Position numbers and translations under genes: made by a program. From positions 183,290,925-183,354,924 of the forward strand of contig CM041782.1 in the NCBI GenBank assembly GCA_023374045.1: a DNA stretch of 64,000 nt, in the 5' to 3' direction. Origin of the DNA: Limonium bicolor. Its lineage: Eukaryota; Streptophyta; Magnoliopsida; Caryophyllales; Plumbaginaceae. This document shows, piece by piece, positions 22,511 to 35,976 of this stretch (position 1 is the stretch's first letter; each line of letters starts with the position of its first letter). The notes under the pieces were generated by a model, which did no database searches, was not told where the DNA came from, and was given only the letters and a program-made list of their open reading frames with translations.

Positions 22511-24690
22511 AGTACTTCAGTTTTAAAATCTGTTTTCAGTCCTCTCTTTTACCCATTACTTCCCCAATCTTCCTACATGTAATCCCACATGTTTAAACAC
22601 TATCTAGGCCCTCCAAATTTCCTTAGTTCATCCAACAATCCCTTACTCTTTCTAAATACTCATACACAATTTCTCCTCACTTCCTTTCAATTCTTACAAT
22701 TGTTTTCTTTACTCTCATGCCACAGATTTTCATTTTACCCTTTACCATTCCATACTCCCTCTACCAATGCTACTCCTGGTATCCCAAATACATTTCCAAG
22801 CAAATACAATATCTATACCCAAGTCCAACATTCCTTTACCAATTCTTGCACATTAATTTCTCCTAACTTCTCCAATGTATTCTTATACACTTTGCTACAG
22901 ATTTTACACTTCTTATTCCTCATACTACAATTACCATTCCAATGGTCATTAAACATCTCTACTATCCCCAATACATATCTTGGTTCTCCCATTCACCAAG
23001 TCATCCACAAATGTACATATTCCTACCAAAATTTTGCCATAGTTCACCTACAATCCTCACTTATCCACACATATCCATTTCACCAAAATCATTCCTATTC
23101 TAGCCACACCCATACAAGGGTCCTACCAGCAACACAAGAAATCTTACAGTATAAATTCACCAATACTTCCTTAATCCACAATACAAATACTCATATACAA
23201 TTATTTGGCTCTAAGGCCTACAATCCACATACTTGCTCTTAAATACTCAAACTTCACAATTCTCAATACTAGTACAAGGTTTTGGTTTCTTTAAATATTT
23301 TACCCATTCCCACTACTCTAATGCAATAGAATCTACATTAGGAAGGAGCTCTTACCTTGAGCTTATACTTCCTTCTTTTCTTTTCCATTTCTCCTCTTGC
23401 TCTCTTTCTTGTCCAAATCGGTTTTGTGGGGAATGGAGTTGCCAAACTCCATTCCCATCATCCAAGCACACAAAGACAAGCATGATTAATCTACTAGCCC
23501 CCACATTAACACTAATTCATTGAAGTGTTTGAAATACAAATTCTAGGATTTACCTTTGGAGTGCTTTAGGAGGGGTTTTAGCCCTTGGTTCAAGAGGGTG
23601 TTCTCACCACCATTGGAGGGTTGAAGCAAAGCTCCAAAACAAGAGGAAAAAAAAACAAGGTAAGAGAGGGAGACCAAAATCGGCCATACCAAGAGATGCA
23701 GAAAAATGAGGTCTTTCATGGAGATTTTTACCTTGTTGGAAAGAGGAGACTCCAAGCTTCACAATGGTGTGCTTTTCTCTTCAAATGGGGAAAACCCATG
23801 GAAATAAAGTTGCTCATTTTCGGATTTTGAAAAGATAGAAATGTAGAGCTTGAAGAGAGGAGTTCAAATATGTATTTTGTTTTTGATTTGGAGCTTACAT
23901 GTGGATGGAGCATGAGGATGAAGTTGGAGTTGCCATGGAAGCCATGGGAGAGCTCCCCAAAAATCACCCAAATCAGAGAGAGAGGAGGGAGAAAACGATG
24001 GAGAAGGAAGGAAGGAAGGAAGGAGAGAGAAGAGAGAAATGAGGGGAGAGAGAAAAGGTAAGTTGCTTTTACCTTTTATTCTACTTTTATTTTTTTACTC
24101 ATTATTTATTTAGCTAGTGTGTGTGTGTGAGAGGGGGTTTATTTATCTGTTAAAACCGGCCCCCACTGTAATACTAGCTGGAGCGTTTTTCGTCTTTTAC
24201 AGAAAACACTCGTTATTTTACCCGGTTTTGATACTATTCACTAACCGGGCCCGTTTTCCGGAATTTTCTCGTTTCTTTATTTTTACTGGCTATTAAGCTT
24301 CCATAATTGCTTAATAATTATTATTTAATGATTTCTAATTTTTACGGGTCTGTTTGACCACTTTAAAATCACGGTTTCGGGTTTCCTCGAAAAACGTGTG
24401 CTAAAGCTCTTTTAGCATTTTAATACATTTCTTGGATCCGTTTTCTTCGGGAATTATTCCCGTATACTAATTAGGCATAAATAAGCCTTAGGAATCCTTA
24501 CGATACTATAACCGAGGTCTCGTACCTCCTATGGTTATTTAACGCTCATTTTAGCGTTTTCCGCTTTCTAAGCGTTTTTCTCATTTCTTTTTGGATTTAT
24601 TTTCTTTACCAAAATTACTTAGGCACTATTAGGCCCTTAAATACTATATTAGAATAATATAATCACCATATTTAAGTTCGGGGTATTTCA

Positions 24691-24706
24691 ATCTACCCCC
24701 CTTAAA
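24691..24706 (-). promoter_or_regulatory. Polypurine tract of the LARD-like element
   Basis: In sense TTTAAGGGGGGTAGAT, abutting the LTR start TGAAATACCCC. The same tract occurs at 63253-63268 in the related element. Confidence 0.85.
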
Positions 24707-27700
24707 GAACTTTGCCCTCAAAGTTGGTGAATCTAATATTGTTACTTGTACCAATACTCTATGCTAAGGTTATGACCTCTACATATGACTTGTCAAACTC
24801 CAAATGTCTGACATGATGCATACTACGCATCCAAACAGCATGTCACTGCATGCATAGCAATCAAAAATATCCGTTTTACTCCTCTCCAAGGGGGTCCATC
24901 CGCAGACAATTAGGTACAATCCTCCCCCAATGGCGAGTGATCCCTCAGGTACCGGTCACGTTTGAACACTTACGCTTTCTGGTTCACGGCCGTCATGACT
25001 TGAGCACTTACGCTTTCTGGCTCTACGGTCCTTTGGTTCTGATCAAATTCATTTGCACATATAGAGATCCTCAGGCACTTACTCATACTTACTTACTCAT
25101 ACTTTACTCATACTTACTCATACTTACTCGGGACTACGCTGCCCCAGTGCCCTTGGAAAAATACAAAACACACACTATTACCGTACACCCGGTGTAGTGG
25201 TTTCAAACTACTCTACACTTCCACAGACTCAAAACTAGCTTCACCTCTTATGGTTTCGACCGGATACCCGTGCCTAGGCATGGAAGATCCACTAGCGCCC
25301 GTGGGAGCGGTTTTAAAACCGATCCTCCTTCTCAAGTTTGAAGAAAACATTGTAGCAAATTAGTTTTGGAAATTCATTTTGAAAGCTTGCATACATCTCC
25401 CAATTTCAATTTATGATGATTATTCCTATTACTAGTGTTATTATTGTGGCCACTTAAGGGAGCTTCCAGAGTCCTTCAACCCCAATGTGATCAGCATTGG
25501 TGTTGAATTATCCTTCCACCCTAATTTGTGTCCGGCTTCCCTTGATCGCTAGCAAATCAAGTTCCACTTCACACCTCAATACAAACAGACAGATTGTCAA
25601 ACATTATTTCGTTTTCTATCTTTTTAATCTTGCTACTCATAATCATACACATACATTTTCCAATTTATATGATTCACTACTTACTTACTAATCATCTCAT
25701 CAATTATTACTGCATCTTCTCCAACTACTACTTAAGAAGTTCATGGGTATAATATCCCATTAATCTGCTATACCAAATTCATACTCATAAGATACATCGG
25801 TTTCGTGCCGATTTATACTCATTACATACATTGGTTCCATACCGCTTTATACTCCTCAAGTCTCCCATACATACTCATCCTAATACTACCAATCGGGGTT
25901 CTCATTCCCCTGGAGTTTCTTACTCCTTTTCCTATACTTGCTTCTCAAATAACCATAATTACATGATGAGTGAATACAAATGTTTATGTAACATAAGTAT
26001 CAATCATCCAAAACAAATACTTTTGCGTTATGCGCATTGTAGTTTACGCACCTATCACGTAAAACATATTTCGCGGATTTCGCTCTACCCCCCTTAAAAG
26101 GGATTACGCCCACGTAATCTACCATGTGTCAACATTGGACATTGGTCGAAGGCATTCAGCCGTCATGGAGTAGTTCAGTTTCCATGTGGTCTATTATACA
26201 ATGTTCCTTGATCAACGGGTCTTAACCGTACTGTCGGTTAGTCCCTGCATCAAGAATTTTCACCGGAGTTTATTTAACTCTTAACCGGGTTTGGTTCTAG
26301 GTGTATTTCTCTTGGAATTCTGGGCCCACTAGCTTCTGCTGCGCGACCCTGATAACTTGGGTTATTCGCCCTTCTTGTTATCTTAAATGTGATATACAAC
26401 ACCTTTTATCCTTCTTATTGTGGGAATAAGGTTTATTGACCAAGTGTGGTGTTCTCTTACCGTGTTCGAATTCGGTGAGTTGTAGATTCATAACCAGCTC
26501 TCTGGCAATGTATATACATACTGTTGTGTTTGTAGTGATCATTCACTTGGTTTCTCCGACTTATTGTCGGTTGAGGTTAAGTCACTACTTAGTAGTAGTG
26601 CTTCCTCTGTTGTTAGTAGCTTCTGAGCTACACCAGTTTCTCTGGTTCATTACAAGTGTTCTTTACTTGTATGACCTTGCATTTTCCATGCGTCGGTCCT
26701 TGTGACTTTCTTAAGTCTCTTTTCGCTTTTATTCCAATGGAATTCACATCTTGTGATTGTTGGTGTGTTTCACACTCTTCGTGCTCTTTGGCCTTAGGCT
26801 GCACGGTTTGTTCCAAGCTTTTGCTCAACTGGCTTACGCCGTGTTTACTGGTGGAAGGAAGAATTTACCACTACTTACGTTCTCCATATCCTTAGCTATC
26901 CCACTAGATCATTGACTACACAAGTGCAATACCAAAACACTCAGTCCTACAGAGTGCAGAGGCGTAAACGCTTGGCAGTAACTCTCTTATGAGATCGTAA
27001 TAGGAATTATTGTTACTCCTTCAGGTGGTGTTTCATCATTTCGTGCGGACTCCTGGCTTGTTGCCCGGTCTGTCCACTATCTTGAATTAACAATTCCATA
27101 GCATTAGTGATTACTCATATACATTGGTCGCCTGTTGTGCACCATGTTCTTACAGATTCCATAGTATTGGTTTACATGGCATCCACTGTTGCTAGCTTCA
27201 GCTCATGCATTTATACAATGGTTTCCCATGTATTTGGCAATACCGAATATGGTATTCCTTTATTTTTCTGAGCTCCCTGAGCATCATTGGTTTTATAACC
27301 GGTTACTCCTTGGTCGTCAACAATTGCTGTTGAAGCTTATTTCACATTGCTTGGCAATAGTTGTATGCTCAAGCTTGACTACGCTAGTAGTTCTGAACGA
27401 AGTATATTTCCCGACAGTTACTGGTGGTATCCCCTTCTTGGGATCCATGTGTTCCACTCTTGTGGTCTCACATTATGAGGGGCGTCCTCATTCATCGGTT
27501 GTTACTCTTTTTTTTTCGATGTCGTCCTAGACAACCTTCCATATGGTTCACAAAGGTTTTGCAACCGTTGGGTTGTTTGTGGTAATAGTTTCATGGCCTA
27601 CTAGCCATATTGCCTAGAGCTCTGCTCATCATAGGTTGTTCCAAATTGGTTACTTCTCCGTATACCGTAGAATGGCTTGGAGGTGATACTGGGCTCCATG

Positions 27701-29818
27701 ATAAGATCGTCGCATCACGCTTCCGGTTGTTGGAGACCCTTTTTGTATCCTGGTATTGATCGATGCCATTTATTGATTAGGGGTATCCCCTGTCAAGTGG
27801 GATCCCTTCGGTGTTCTAACCGTATGTTCGTTCCGATTGTGGTGTTTTGCCACGACATCTCGTTCAACTGTGTTGGCTTGCTCCCCTTTATGGATTGCTC
27901 CTGGGTAGTACCGATTATGCGGTAGCATCTGGTATGTATGAGTATTTCCAGTTTGTTGTCCTACCTTGCGGTTCGGGATCTGAGTTATCCGTTTAGGGTC
28001 GTAACGTCTCCCGTTCTTAGGGTAGACCATTAGTGTTCTTCCTTGTGTTATAACGGATTGATATCCCTTCCGGTGATGAATGGTATTTCGGATACCTTAT
28101 AACATCCCCTGTGTGTTTGTGGTAGTTGATCTGGGAGTTCATCCCATCCATTGAACATGATGTGTTAATGTTAGGCATTTGCCTTACTGGCTTAGACTGA
28201 GTATTCCTTCCAGTTATCATGCTTACTTAGATATGTTCGGACATATCAAGTTATACCGTTGTTAGGCTTCATGCACTTTCAACTCTTAATGGTTCTCCTG
28301 AAGTGAGTTTCTGACTCCTTAGCCTGTAGCTTATCTGAGTTTCCTTTGTTCGGTTGAGGTAACCAGTTGTTCTGTTTAAAATTTACTTATGGTCCGTAGA
28401 ACAGAGTTGACTACTTCCCGTGTTTCGTACACTACATGTATACATACGTGGGGTACCGTCTTGGCACGTTACCACTTACCTGACTATCTGTCAGGCCCGC
28501 AAGCTCCTTCGGAGTGCGGTCGTCCCACATCCCGTATTTGGGTACACTCGTAGTGTTCGTCACACGCCTAGGTGAAGTATTCTATTGCCAACTCCTCTTG
28601 TATCATTCTATGATACTCACCGTATTTCCGTCAGTTTGGTTTTAAAAATCCGAGGTTTAAAAGAAGGATTTGTGGTTTTGAAAGAAAAATTTGGGTTTTG
28701 AAATAACCGTTCGGTGTTAAAAGGAATTCTTCATGGCGTTGTCATGATTGAGGTCTTGACCAAGTCCAGCTTCTTGCTGACTGGTATACTCTTAATACAA
28801 TGGTCGGGCCGTTAGGCCTTTCCGGGGTTTCATTATTCAAATACTCCGGATTGGTGATCCTATTTTTGCTCCATTCGTCATAGCGGTACTTTAGCAAGTA
28901 TTTGCGGGTTGTTAAAAGTCTTCCAACCATCCTGTAGTTGCTGCACTTGCCCTAGGCAAGTGCGCGGGTAGGTTGTTTTTCGATTAATGCATACCGTTGC
29001 GGTATCGTTTCCATCCATAATTGGTGGTTTTTCGGATCTTCCTTGATCTTTTGATCTTGGTGATCCTCCTGAGTCGTTTCTCAGGTACTTGACATGGTTG
29101 TCGTCCATCCGGGTGTCTCACACCTTCGCTGTGGTTAACGAGACTTGACTTGTCCTTGGAACCATGTTATGGTCCTATAGGTGTCTGTGTTATGATCCTT
29201 TCATCGTTACTGAACTATGTTGTTCGGTTATCAGCCTCTTGGCTGTAGGTTTGGTATTAATCCAACCTCGACTATTCCTTAGTCGGTTTGTATGTTTTGG
29301 TATCTAACATTACAGTCCGTAGACTCTCTTGTCTCGGGTTATTACTCCTCCTTGCTTCATTGCGCGATTGTGCTTCTCTTCTTACTGGCTATCCATGGTT
29401 CTCGCGACTGCGAAGCATGTCGCCCCATGGTGCCATAAATTCCACTATCCTTGTGTTTAGGATCCTCATTCCTCCGCCATTAAGTGCGGTCCTTGTCATT
29501 CAACGGGAACCGTCTTCGGGACTTCCAGTTCTTGGACTCTACCGTATGGCAGGTTCTTTTCTAATAAGGTTCTTTTGCAACTGCCAGATCGGGTTTTACC
29601 CGAGTGTGAGAGGTCTTTCCATCTCTCTGGCGTTCTTCTCCCAACTTAATACCGTGGGTTGCGGAGGGCGGGGTATGGTTGTTGTAGGTTTCCGGTTCAC
29701 GCGGAAGTTCCTATCTAGCGTACCTCACACGCTAACACTCAACCCTTAGCCCTAAGTCCCTACTTCCTAACTTGGTATTTACCTAAACTCGGTATTTCAT
29801 CCATCAGAGCGATACTTC
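24707..29818 (-). other. Non-coding interior of the LARD-like element
   Basis: About 5.1 kb with no reading frame over about 155 codons and no gag, RT, RNase H or integrase motif on either strand. Simple TACTCATACT repeats lie at 25078-25128. The first 900 bp resemble the interior of the related element at 63253-64000 (for example around 25461-25562), so the interior is a conserved part of the family rather than random filler. Short minus-strand frames (28742-29108) were checked and not recognised. Confidence 0.7.
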
Positions 29819-29830
29819 GCTCTGATACCA
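29819..29830 (-). promoter_or_regulatory. Primer binding site, initiator tRNA-Met type
   Basis: In sense TGGTATCAGAGC, 5 bp inside the 5' LTR. It overlaps a 9-bp stem inverted repeat, TCAGAGCGA...TCGCTCTGA, at 29804-29825. Confidence 0.9.
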
Positions 29831-29835
29831 CTTTT

Positions 29836-32800
29836 TGTAACACCCCTACCGCTAATACCGTCATTACCGTACCATACTTACCTTCGCAGCGGATATTACT
29901 TACTCAACGGCGGGTGTACAATGCCGTTAGTCACCCACGTGACTAACAAGGCGAGTTACAATACTACATACTATCGGTCTGATGAATATGAACATACCGA
30001 GTGCTCTACACAATACATTACTTTCCCTTGCATACCAATCCATAATTCGATACAACTCCAATACAATACTATACCGAGCATACTACAATCCTTACATTAC
30101 CGATACAGTTTAGACTTCCAAATTCATACTACGTTACAAATATAATTCCCTTTTTTTAACTACCCATGCTTATGTAGCAGTCCCCGTCCTACTCTCTCGA
30201 ACGGTGAACAGCTTCGGTACCTGCACACTAAAAACGGTCCCCCGAGGGGGTCAGCTTACGCTGCATATGAAATCCGCATATACCGCGTGCTAACCGCGGT
30301 ACGCCGACTACTTTGGGTCGGGTATACATGGAGTTCATTTTACATGCATAAATACATACTCATACTACAACAATACAATCAAAGATACCTACATAAATAT
30401 ACAAGTTCAAGGCTTACTGAGGAAGACAATTCATAGTCAACCGTTCATATTTGTTATACATTCATTACTCTTCGTACTGAGTTCGATATTCGTTACTCTA
30501 CTCATACTTACTCCTTACTCTTGCATACTCATCACTCCATGTTCAATGCCTTACTCGTACCGATCCTTACTCTGTACTCGTTACTGTACTAGTGCATACT
30601 CACTACTCAATTCTCCATACTTACTCTTACATACTCAATACTCTATACTTACTCATACGTACTCAATACTCGGTACTCATTACATACACATACTTGCTTC
30701 TTACTCGATACTCATTACTTTACTCATACATACGCAATACTCAATACTCATTACTTTGGCCTCTGGGCGGAGTCATACTCAAGACTCGCCACCGGACCTA
30801 CAATACGAGGGCTATACGCTTAGCTCCTCAAATACTCAATGTCCGTTCTACCGGACTACTCAATTCCCAACACTCTTCTCTCAGAGCACAATACAATCTC
30901 ATGGATTAGCCTAGAAGTATCTCTCTGATAACCTTGTTAGCTTAGGGAATTACCACCGACTAGTATCCTCATTTAAGGGTTTCCCCAACATATCGAATAC
31001 TCTCATGTTCGGGACATACTTACATCAGTCGGGTCCTCTCTAATGGGTCGACTAATTACTAAGGGGTTTGGAGATCCCTCATCATTCTTTACTACTCTCA
31101 TGGTTCATGTTTTGCACCAAGATTAATTCCTCTAATAGAGGTTATTATACTTCCACTTTGTTTGTGGATTATTCATTTCGTTTCTCCTACCGTTATCGGA
31201 AGGTTATTACTCCCGTACACTCTCTCACATTCTAGTGAGTTCATTGGTTTACGTTATCGTTTATTGGTTCGTTGGTTTAGTGCGTTGCTACGGTTCCATT
31301 GGTTCACACATGACTTACTACGAGTCATACACAATAAGACTCATCTATGAGTCGGTCTACGCACTAAGTGAGCCACACATCAATCAAGAAGGTTAGCTCA
31401 ATCAACATACAGCAAGACATATAATGAAAGGCAATAAACCGTTTTCATGCTTTAGTCTTGATTAGCCGGCATACAGCACACAAATCAACGTAACTCGGTT
31501 AGCATACGGGGCATGAGGAAATCATACCTTCCACCGGAGTTAGCTTTAACACGTGTTCCCTTGTTCCTTGGTTCACACTTGTTCCACTGATAATGTTTCA
31601 ACATTATTATTAATACTATACTCTTACGATACACAAATAATTACTACTCCCGTACTTACCCCGTTATCCCGGTGTACTTAATGTTCTTATACTCTCAACT
31701 TGCTTGGTTACTTTTACACTTGTTTTCATACTCATATACTTACTTTCTTATTTATTATTTCAATTGTAGTGTACTACTACATATATGCATATATGTATGT
31801 GTAGGCATAATATATATATACATATGATTATTATAATCATATAGTAAAATATTTTTTTGACTCGACCGGACTTGCGACCGACCTTGCAAGTCCGGTCCAT
31901 TCCAGTAGCTACCAGTACGGGAAATTTTCTGGCTCGACCGAACTTGCAAGTCCGGTCGCAAGTTGGTCCATTCAGTAGCTTGCATTACGGGAATTTTTCT
32001 GGCCGACCGAACTTGCAAGTCCGGTCGCAAGTTCGGTCCATTCCAGAAGGTTTCTGACGGGAGAATTTTCTGGTCCGACCGAACTTGCATGTCCGGTCGC
32101 AAGTCCGGTCGATTCCAGAAGGTTTCCCGTCTTTGTAAATCTGGGCTCGACCGAACTTGCAAGTCCGGTCGCAAGTCCGGTCCGGCCCAGTACTTCAGTT
32201 TTAAAATCTGTTTTCAGTCTCTTTTACCCATTACTTCCCCAATCTTCCTACATGTAATCCCACATGTTTAAACACTATCTAGGCCCTCCAAATTTCCTTA
32301 GTTCATCCAACAATCCTTACTCTTTCTAAATCCTCATACACAATTTCTCCTCACTTCCTTTCAATTCTTACAATTGTTTTCTTTACTCTCATGCCACAGA
32401 TTTTCATTTTACCCTTTACCATTCCATACTCCCTCTACCAATGCTACTCCTAGTATCCCAAATACATTTCCAAGCAAATACAATATCTATACCCAAGTCC
32501 AACATTCCTTTACCAATTCTTGCACATTAATTTCTCCTAACTTCTCCAATGTATTCTTATACACTTTGCTACAAATTTTACACTTCTTATTCCTCATACT
32601 ACAATTACCATTCCAATGGTCATTAAACATCTCTACTATCCCCAATACATATCTTGGTTCTCCCATTCACCAAGTCATCCACAAATGTACATATTCCTAC
32701 CAAAATTTTGCCATAGTTCACCTATAATCCTCACTTATCCACACATATCCATTTCACCAAAATCATTCCTATTCTAGCCACACCCATACAAGGGTCCTAC

Positions 32801-34364
32801 CAGCAACACAAGAAATCTTACAGTATAAATTCACCAATACTTCCTCAATCCACAATACAAATACTCATATACAATTATTTGGCTCTAAGGCCTAAAATCC
32901 ACATACTTGCTCTTAAATACTCAAACTTCACAATTCTCAATACTAGTACAAGGTTTTGGGTTCTTTAAATATTTTACCTATTCCCACTACTCTAATGCAA
33001 TAGAATCTACATTAGGAAGGAGCTCTTATCTTGAGCTTATACTTCCTTCTTTTCTTTTCCATTTCTCCTCTTGCTCTCTTTCTTGTCCAAATCGGTTTTG
33101 TGGGGAATGGAGTTGCCAAACTCCATTCCCATCATCCAAGCACACAAAGACAAGCATGATTAATCTACTAGCCCCCACATTAACACTAATTCATTGAAGT
33201 GTTTGAAATACAAATTCTAAGGTTTACCATTGGAGTGCTTTAGGAGGGGTTTTAGCCCTTGGTTCAAGAGGGTGTTCTCACCACCATTGGAGGGTTGAAG
33301 CAAAGCTCCAAAACAAGAGGAAAAAAAAACAAGGTAAGAGAGGGAGACCAAAATCGGCCATACCAAGAGATGCAGAAAAATGAGGTCTTTCATGGAGATT
33401 TTTACCTTGTTGGAAAGAGGAGACTCCAAGCTTCACAATGGTGTGCTTTTCTCTTCAAATGGGGAAAACCCATGGAAATAAAGTTGCTCATTTTCGGATT
33501 TTGAAAAGATAGAAATGTAGAGCTTGAAGAGAGGAGTTCAAATATGTATTTTGTTTTTGATTTGGAGCTTACATGTGGATGGAGCATGAGGATGAAGTTG
33601 GAGTTGCCATGGAAGCCATGGGAGAGCTCCCCCAAAATCGCCCAAATCATAGAGAGAGGAGGGAGAAAACGATGGAGAAGGAATGAAGGAAGGAAGGAGA
33701 GAGAAGAGAGAAATGAGGGGAGAGAGAAAAGGTAAGTTGCTTTTACCTTTTATTCTACTTTTGTTTTTTTACTCATTATTTATTTAGCTAGTGTGTGTGT
33801 GTGAGAGGAGGTTTATTTATCTGTTAAAACCGGCCCCCACTGTAATACTAGCTGGAGCGTTTTTCGTCTTTTACAGAAAACGCTCGTTATTTTACCCGGT
33901 TTTGATACTATTCACTAACCGGGCCCGTTTTCTGGAATTTTCTCGTTTCTTTATTTTTACTGGCTATTAATCTTCCATAATTGCTTAATAATTATTATTT
34001 AATGATTTCTAATTTTTACGGGTCTGTTTGACCACTTTAAAATCACGGTTTCGGGTTTCCTCAAAAAACGTGCGCTAAAGCTCTTTTAGCGTTTTAATAC
34101 ATTTCTTGGATCCGTTTTCTTCGGGAATTATTCCCGTATACTAATTAGGCATAAATAAGCCTTAGGAATGCTTACGATACTATAACCTTGGTCTCGTACC
34201 TCCTATGGTTATTTAACGCTCATTTTAGCGTTTTCCGCTTTCTAAGCGTTTTTCTCATTTCTTTTTGGATTTATTTTCTTTACCAAAATTACTTAGGCAC
34301 TATTAGGCCCTTAAATACTATATTAGAATAATATAATCACCATATTTAAGTTCGGGGTATTTCA
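29836..34364 (-). repeat. 5' LTR (4529 bp) of the LARD-like element
   Basis: Right copy, matching 20110-24690 throughout. It includes its own 72-bp-unit palindrome array at 31863-32190, in which one unit has lost several bases. Confidence 0.9.
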
Positions 34365-34369
34365 TGTGT

Positions 34370-34489
34370 GTTCAAATTCACATCAACAACAGCTAATATG
34401 TCGTCTAGTACACTTGAAGTAGCTTCTTGCTCTACTAGCATATGTTAATGCCCTCTTTGACAAAATCATTAATGAAAACTACCTCATTT
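34370..34489. other. Continuation of the pre-insertion locus
   Basis: Directly continues 20040-20104 when the LTR element and one TGTGT copy are removed. I could not recognise a gene in the joined sequence. Confidence 0.5.
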
Positions 34490-34745
34490 TTGAACCGCCA
34501 AAATGGGAGCCACTGAAATAGGAGTTATACCCTAAAAAACAACCTTTTTCGGCGGTTTATATAACAACCGCCAAAATAGGTTCCTTCGAAATCGAGAATT
34601 AAACACATCTAAACAACCGTCGAAATAGGTGTCCAACCCAATAGGGTCGGCCTTGTGGATTGGAAAAAAGTCGAGAGTTTTGATACTTCGAATACCTATT
34701 TTGGATGTTCTAGCTAGCGACCGTCAAAATAGGTTTGTTTTTTTC
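34490..34745. repeat. Inverted and direct CCGCCAAAATAGG motifs (CACTA-like subterminal region)
   Basis: Copies of ACCG(C/T)C(A/G)AAATAGG or its complement lie near 34494, 34545, 34572, 34613, 34695 and 34720 in both orientations. This resembles CACTA subterminal repeats. No CACTA-type terminal repeat was found, so the assignment is tentative. Confidence 0.45.
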
Positions 34746-35617
34746 CCTCCCACCTTATAAATGTACCGAAATACACTACATTAATCAATAATATATGTAT
34801 ATTAATTCAACAATGCTGCCACTTCATTAGGGTGCTTCATTACACATTCACAAACCTTAAAGCGGCCAACAACAACGGCGTGTGACACAATATTGCATTT
34901 GAACAGCAAACTACATCATACAATTACAAGAAACTTTGCATTATTTACTACACCACTAAAATATCTTCAGTACACTTCACCCCAATTCAATTCAATACTA
35001 CCATCATACTATCGATAATTGTAATGAACTACAACAATTATATGCAACTATTAAACACAATATAATGATCAACTAAGTAGATTCGTGTAGACGAATTCTG
35101 ACCATTCCTCGAGCAACTCGACTATGTGACAATCTTTATATTGACTTGGTACTACTTGTTCAAAAGCATTGAAAATAGAACAACATCGATTAGAAACTAC
35201 AAGTTTAATAATAGGTAAATATATAAACCAAAATTTTCAAAGAAATCTACCTTGTCCAATAAGTTTTATGGCAAAACCGTCAACGCGGCTACTAGGTCAT
35301 GCATCAATGTCATGACATCATATTCACATTTTGAACCTCCAGACTAATTTGGACCCTATACATACATACGTGTTCACAATCATTATTGAAGGTCTACTAT
35401 CATTATGTGTTAACTAGTATTGACAATATTACACCAATTAAGTAAGAATACCTTGACTTGGGTCCATGAAATGTTCTTCGCTAGTCTTTGTAATGACATC
35501 AATCTAGCCTTTAAGGCATTATACCCACCATATAGTTTAAAATACGCACGGTTAAACTAGATGTTTTGAAACAATATATTAAGTAATTAAAAATAAAAAA
35601 TGTTGTATACGCTAAAC
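34746..35617 (-). pseudogene. C48 (ULP1-like) protease remnant of a CACTA-like element
   Basis: On the minus strand, exon-like pieces of a ULP1-type SUMO-protease domain. About 35560-35452 reads LYGGYNALKARLMSLQRLA to SWTQVK and ends at GT. 35355-35251 sits between AG and GT and contains GGSKCEYDVMTLMHDLVA, matching the nucleophile-Cys block (ECGYYVM) of C48 proteases, but with Gly lost and two in-frame stops. About 35180-35075 reads LLEEWSEFVYTNLL, the typical C-terminal block. Such genes are carried by many plant CACTA and some Mutator-like elements. It is clearly decayed. The adjacent subterminal-type repeats fit a CACTA origin. Confidence 0.5.
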
Positions 35618-35976
35618 TGTGATACCCTCATCCAACATTGGGATATGAGTAATACAGTGAGTGGTTTATAAGGATACATATGGGTTGACTACAAGAACAA
35701 GGTATTCCACTTTTAGGCTTAAGTGAGGACAAAGGGCTCAGAGTGGCTATGTTTTAAGCCCGAATGGCTTGTGAGCTAGGTTCTTGGATAGTTACCCATA
35801 TGGGGTGTTACAAATGACACCGCATCGGGATGGACTACCCGACACCTACCGAGGAGGTCCTTAAGACTTGGATGTAAGGTTTGCGACGAGGACGTCACGT
35901 TCTTTGAGTGGGGGAGTATGTGATACCCCCATCTAATATCGGGATATAAGTGGTAAGTGAGTGGTTTATAAGGATA
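35618..35976 (+). mobile_element. TRIM-like miniature LTR retrotransposon, truncated
   Basis: LTR 1 at 35618-35812 (195 bp) runs TGTGATACC...GGGGTGTTACA. A 106-bp interior follows, ending in a GTGGGGGAG polypurine tract. The second LTR begins at 35919 with TGTGATACC and matches for about 58 bp before it is cut by the next element. Size, missing coding capacity and termini fit the terminal-repeat-in-miniature class. The PBS region (AATGACACCGCATCGG) is degenerate. Confidence 0.7.

Larger units (their letters stand above)
20110..24690 (-). repeat. 3' LTR (4581 bp) of the LARD-like element
   Basis: Left copy. Differs from the right copy by scattered substitutions, small indels and an expanded TA microsatellite. 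Its apparent open frames (such as 22589-23242) lie in low-complexity sequence and are not genes. Confidence 0.9.
20110..34364 (-). mobile_element. LARD-like non-coding LTR retrotransposon, 14.3 kb, intact ends
   Basis: Both LTRs run TGTAACACCCC...GGGGTATTTCA on the plus strand. The element is flanked by perfect 5-bp duplications TGTGT at 20105-20109 and 34365-34369. The PBS (TGGTATCAGAGC in sense) lies 5 bp inside the right LTR. The PPT (TTAAGGGGGGTAGAT) lies directly inside the left LTR, so sense is minus. The 5.1-kb interior has no gag or pol that I can read. Long LTRs with a long non-coding interior fit a large retrotransposon derivative mobilised in trans by an unseen partner. LTR similarity appears very high, so it is young. 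Confidence 0.9.

Noticed and set aside
22589..23242. A 217-codon frame in the LARD LTR
   Set aside because: Low-complexity, Thr/Ser/His/Leu-rich translation. The equivalent region of the other LTR is broken by small indels, and there is no domain.
23585..23830. An 81-codon frame conserved exactly in both LTRs (33259-33504)
   Set aside because: Conservation follows from LTR identity. The older solo LTR does not keep it, and there is no recognisable domain.
28742..29108. Minus-strand frames with KYRYDEWS-like sequence in the LARD interior, considered as chromodomain or integrase
   Set aside because: Too short, with no catalytic motifs and no continuation in any frame.
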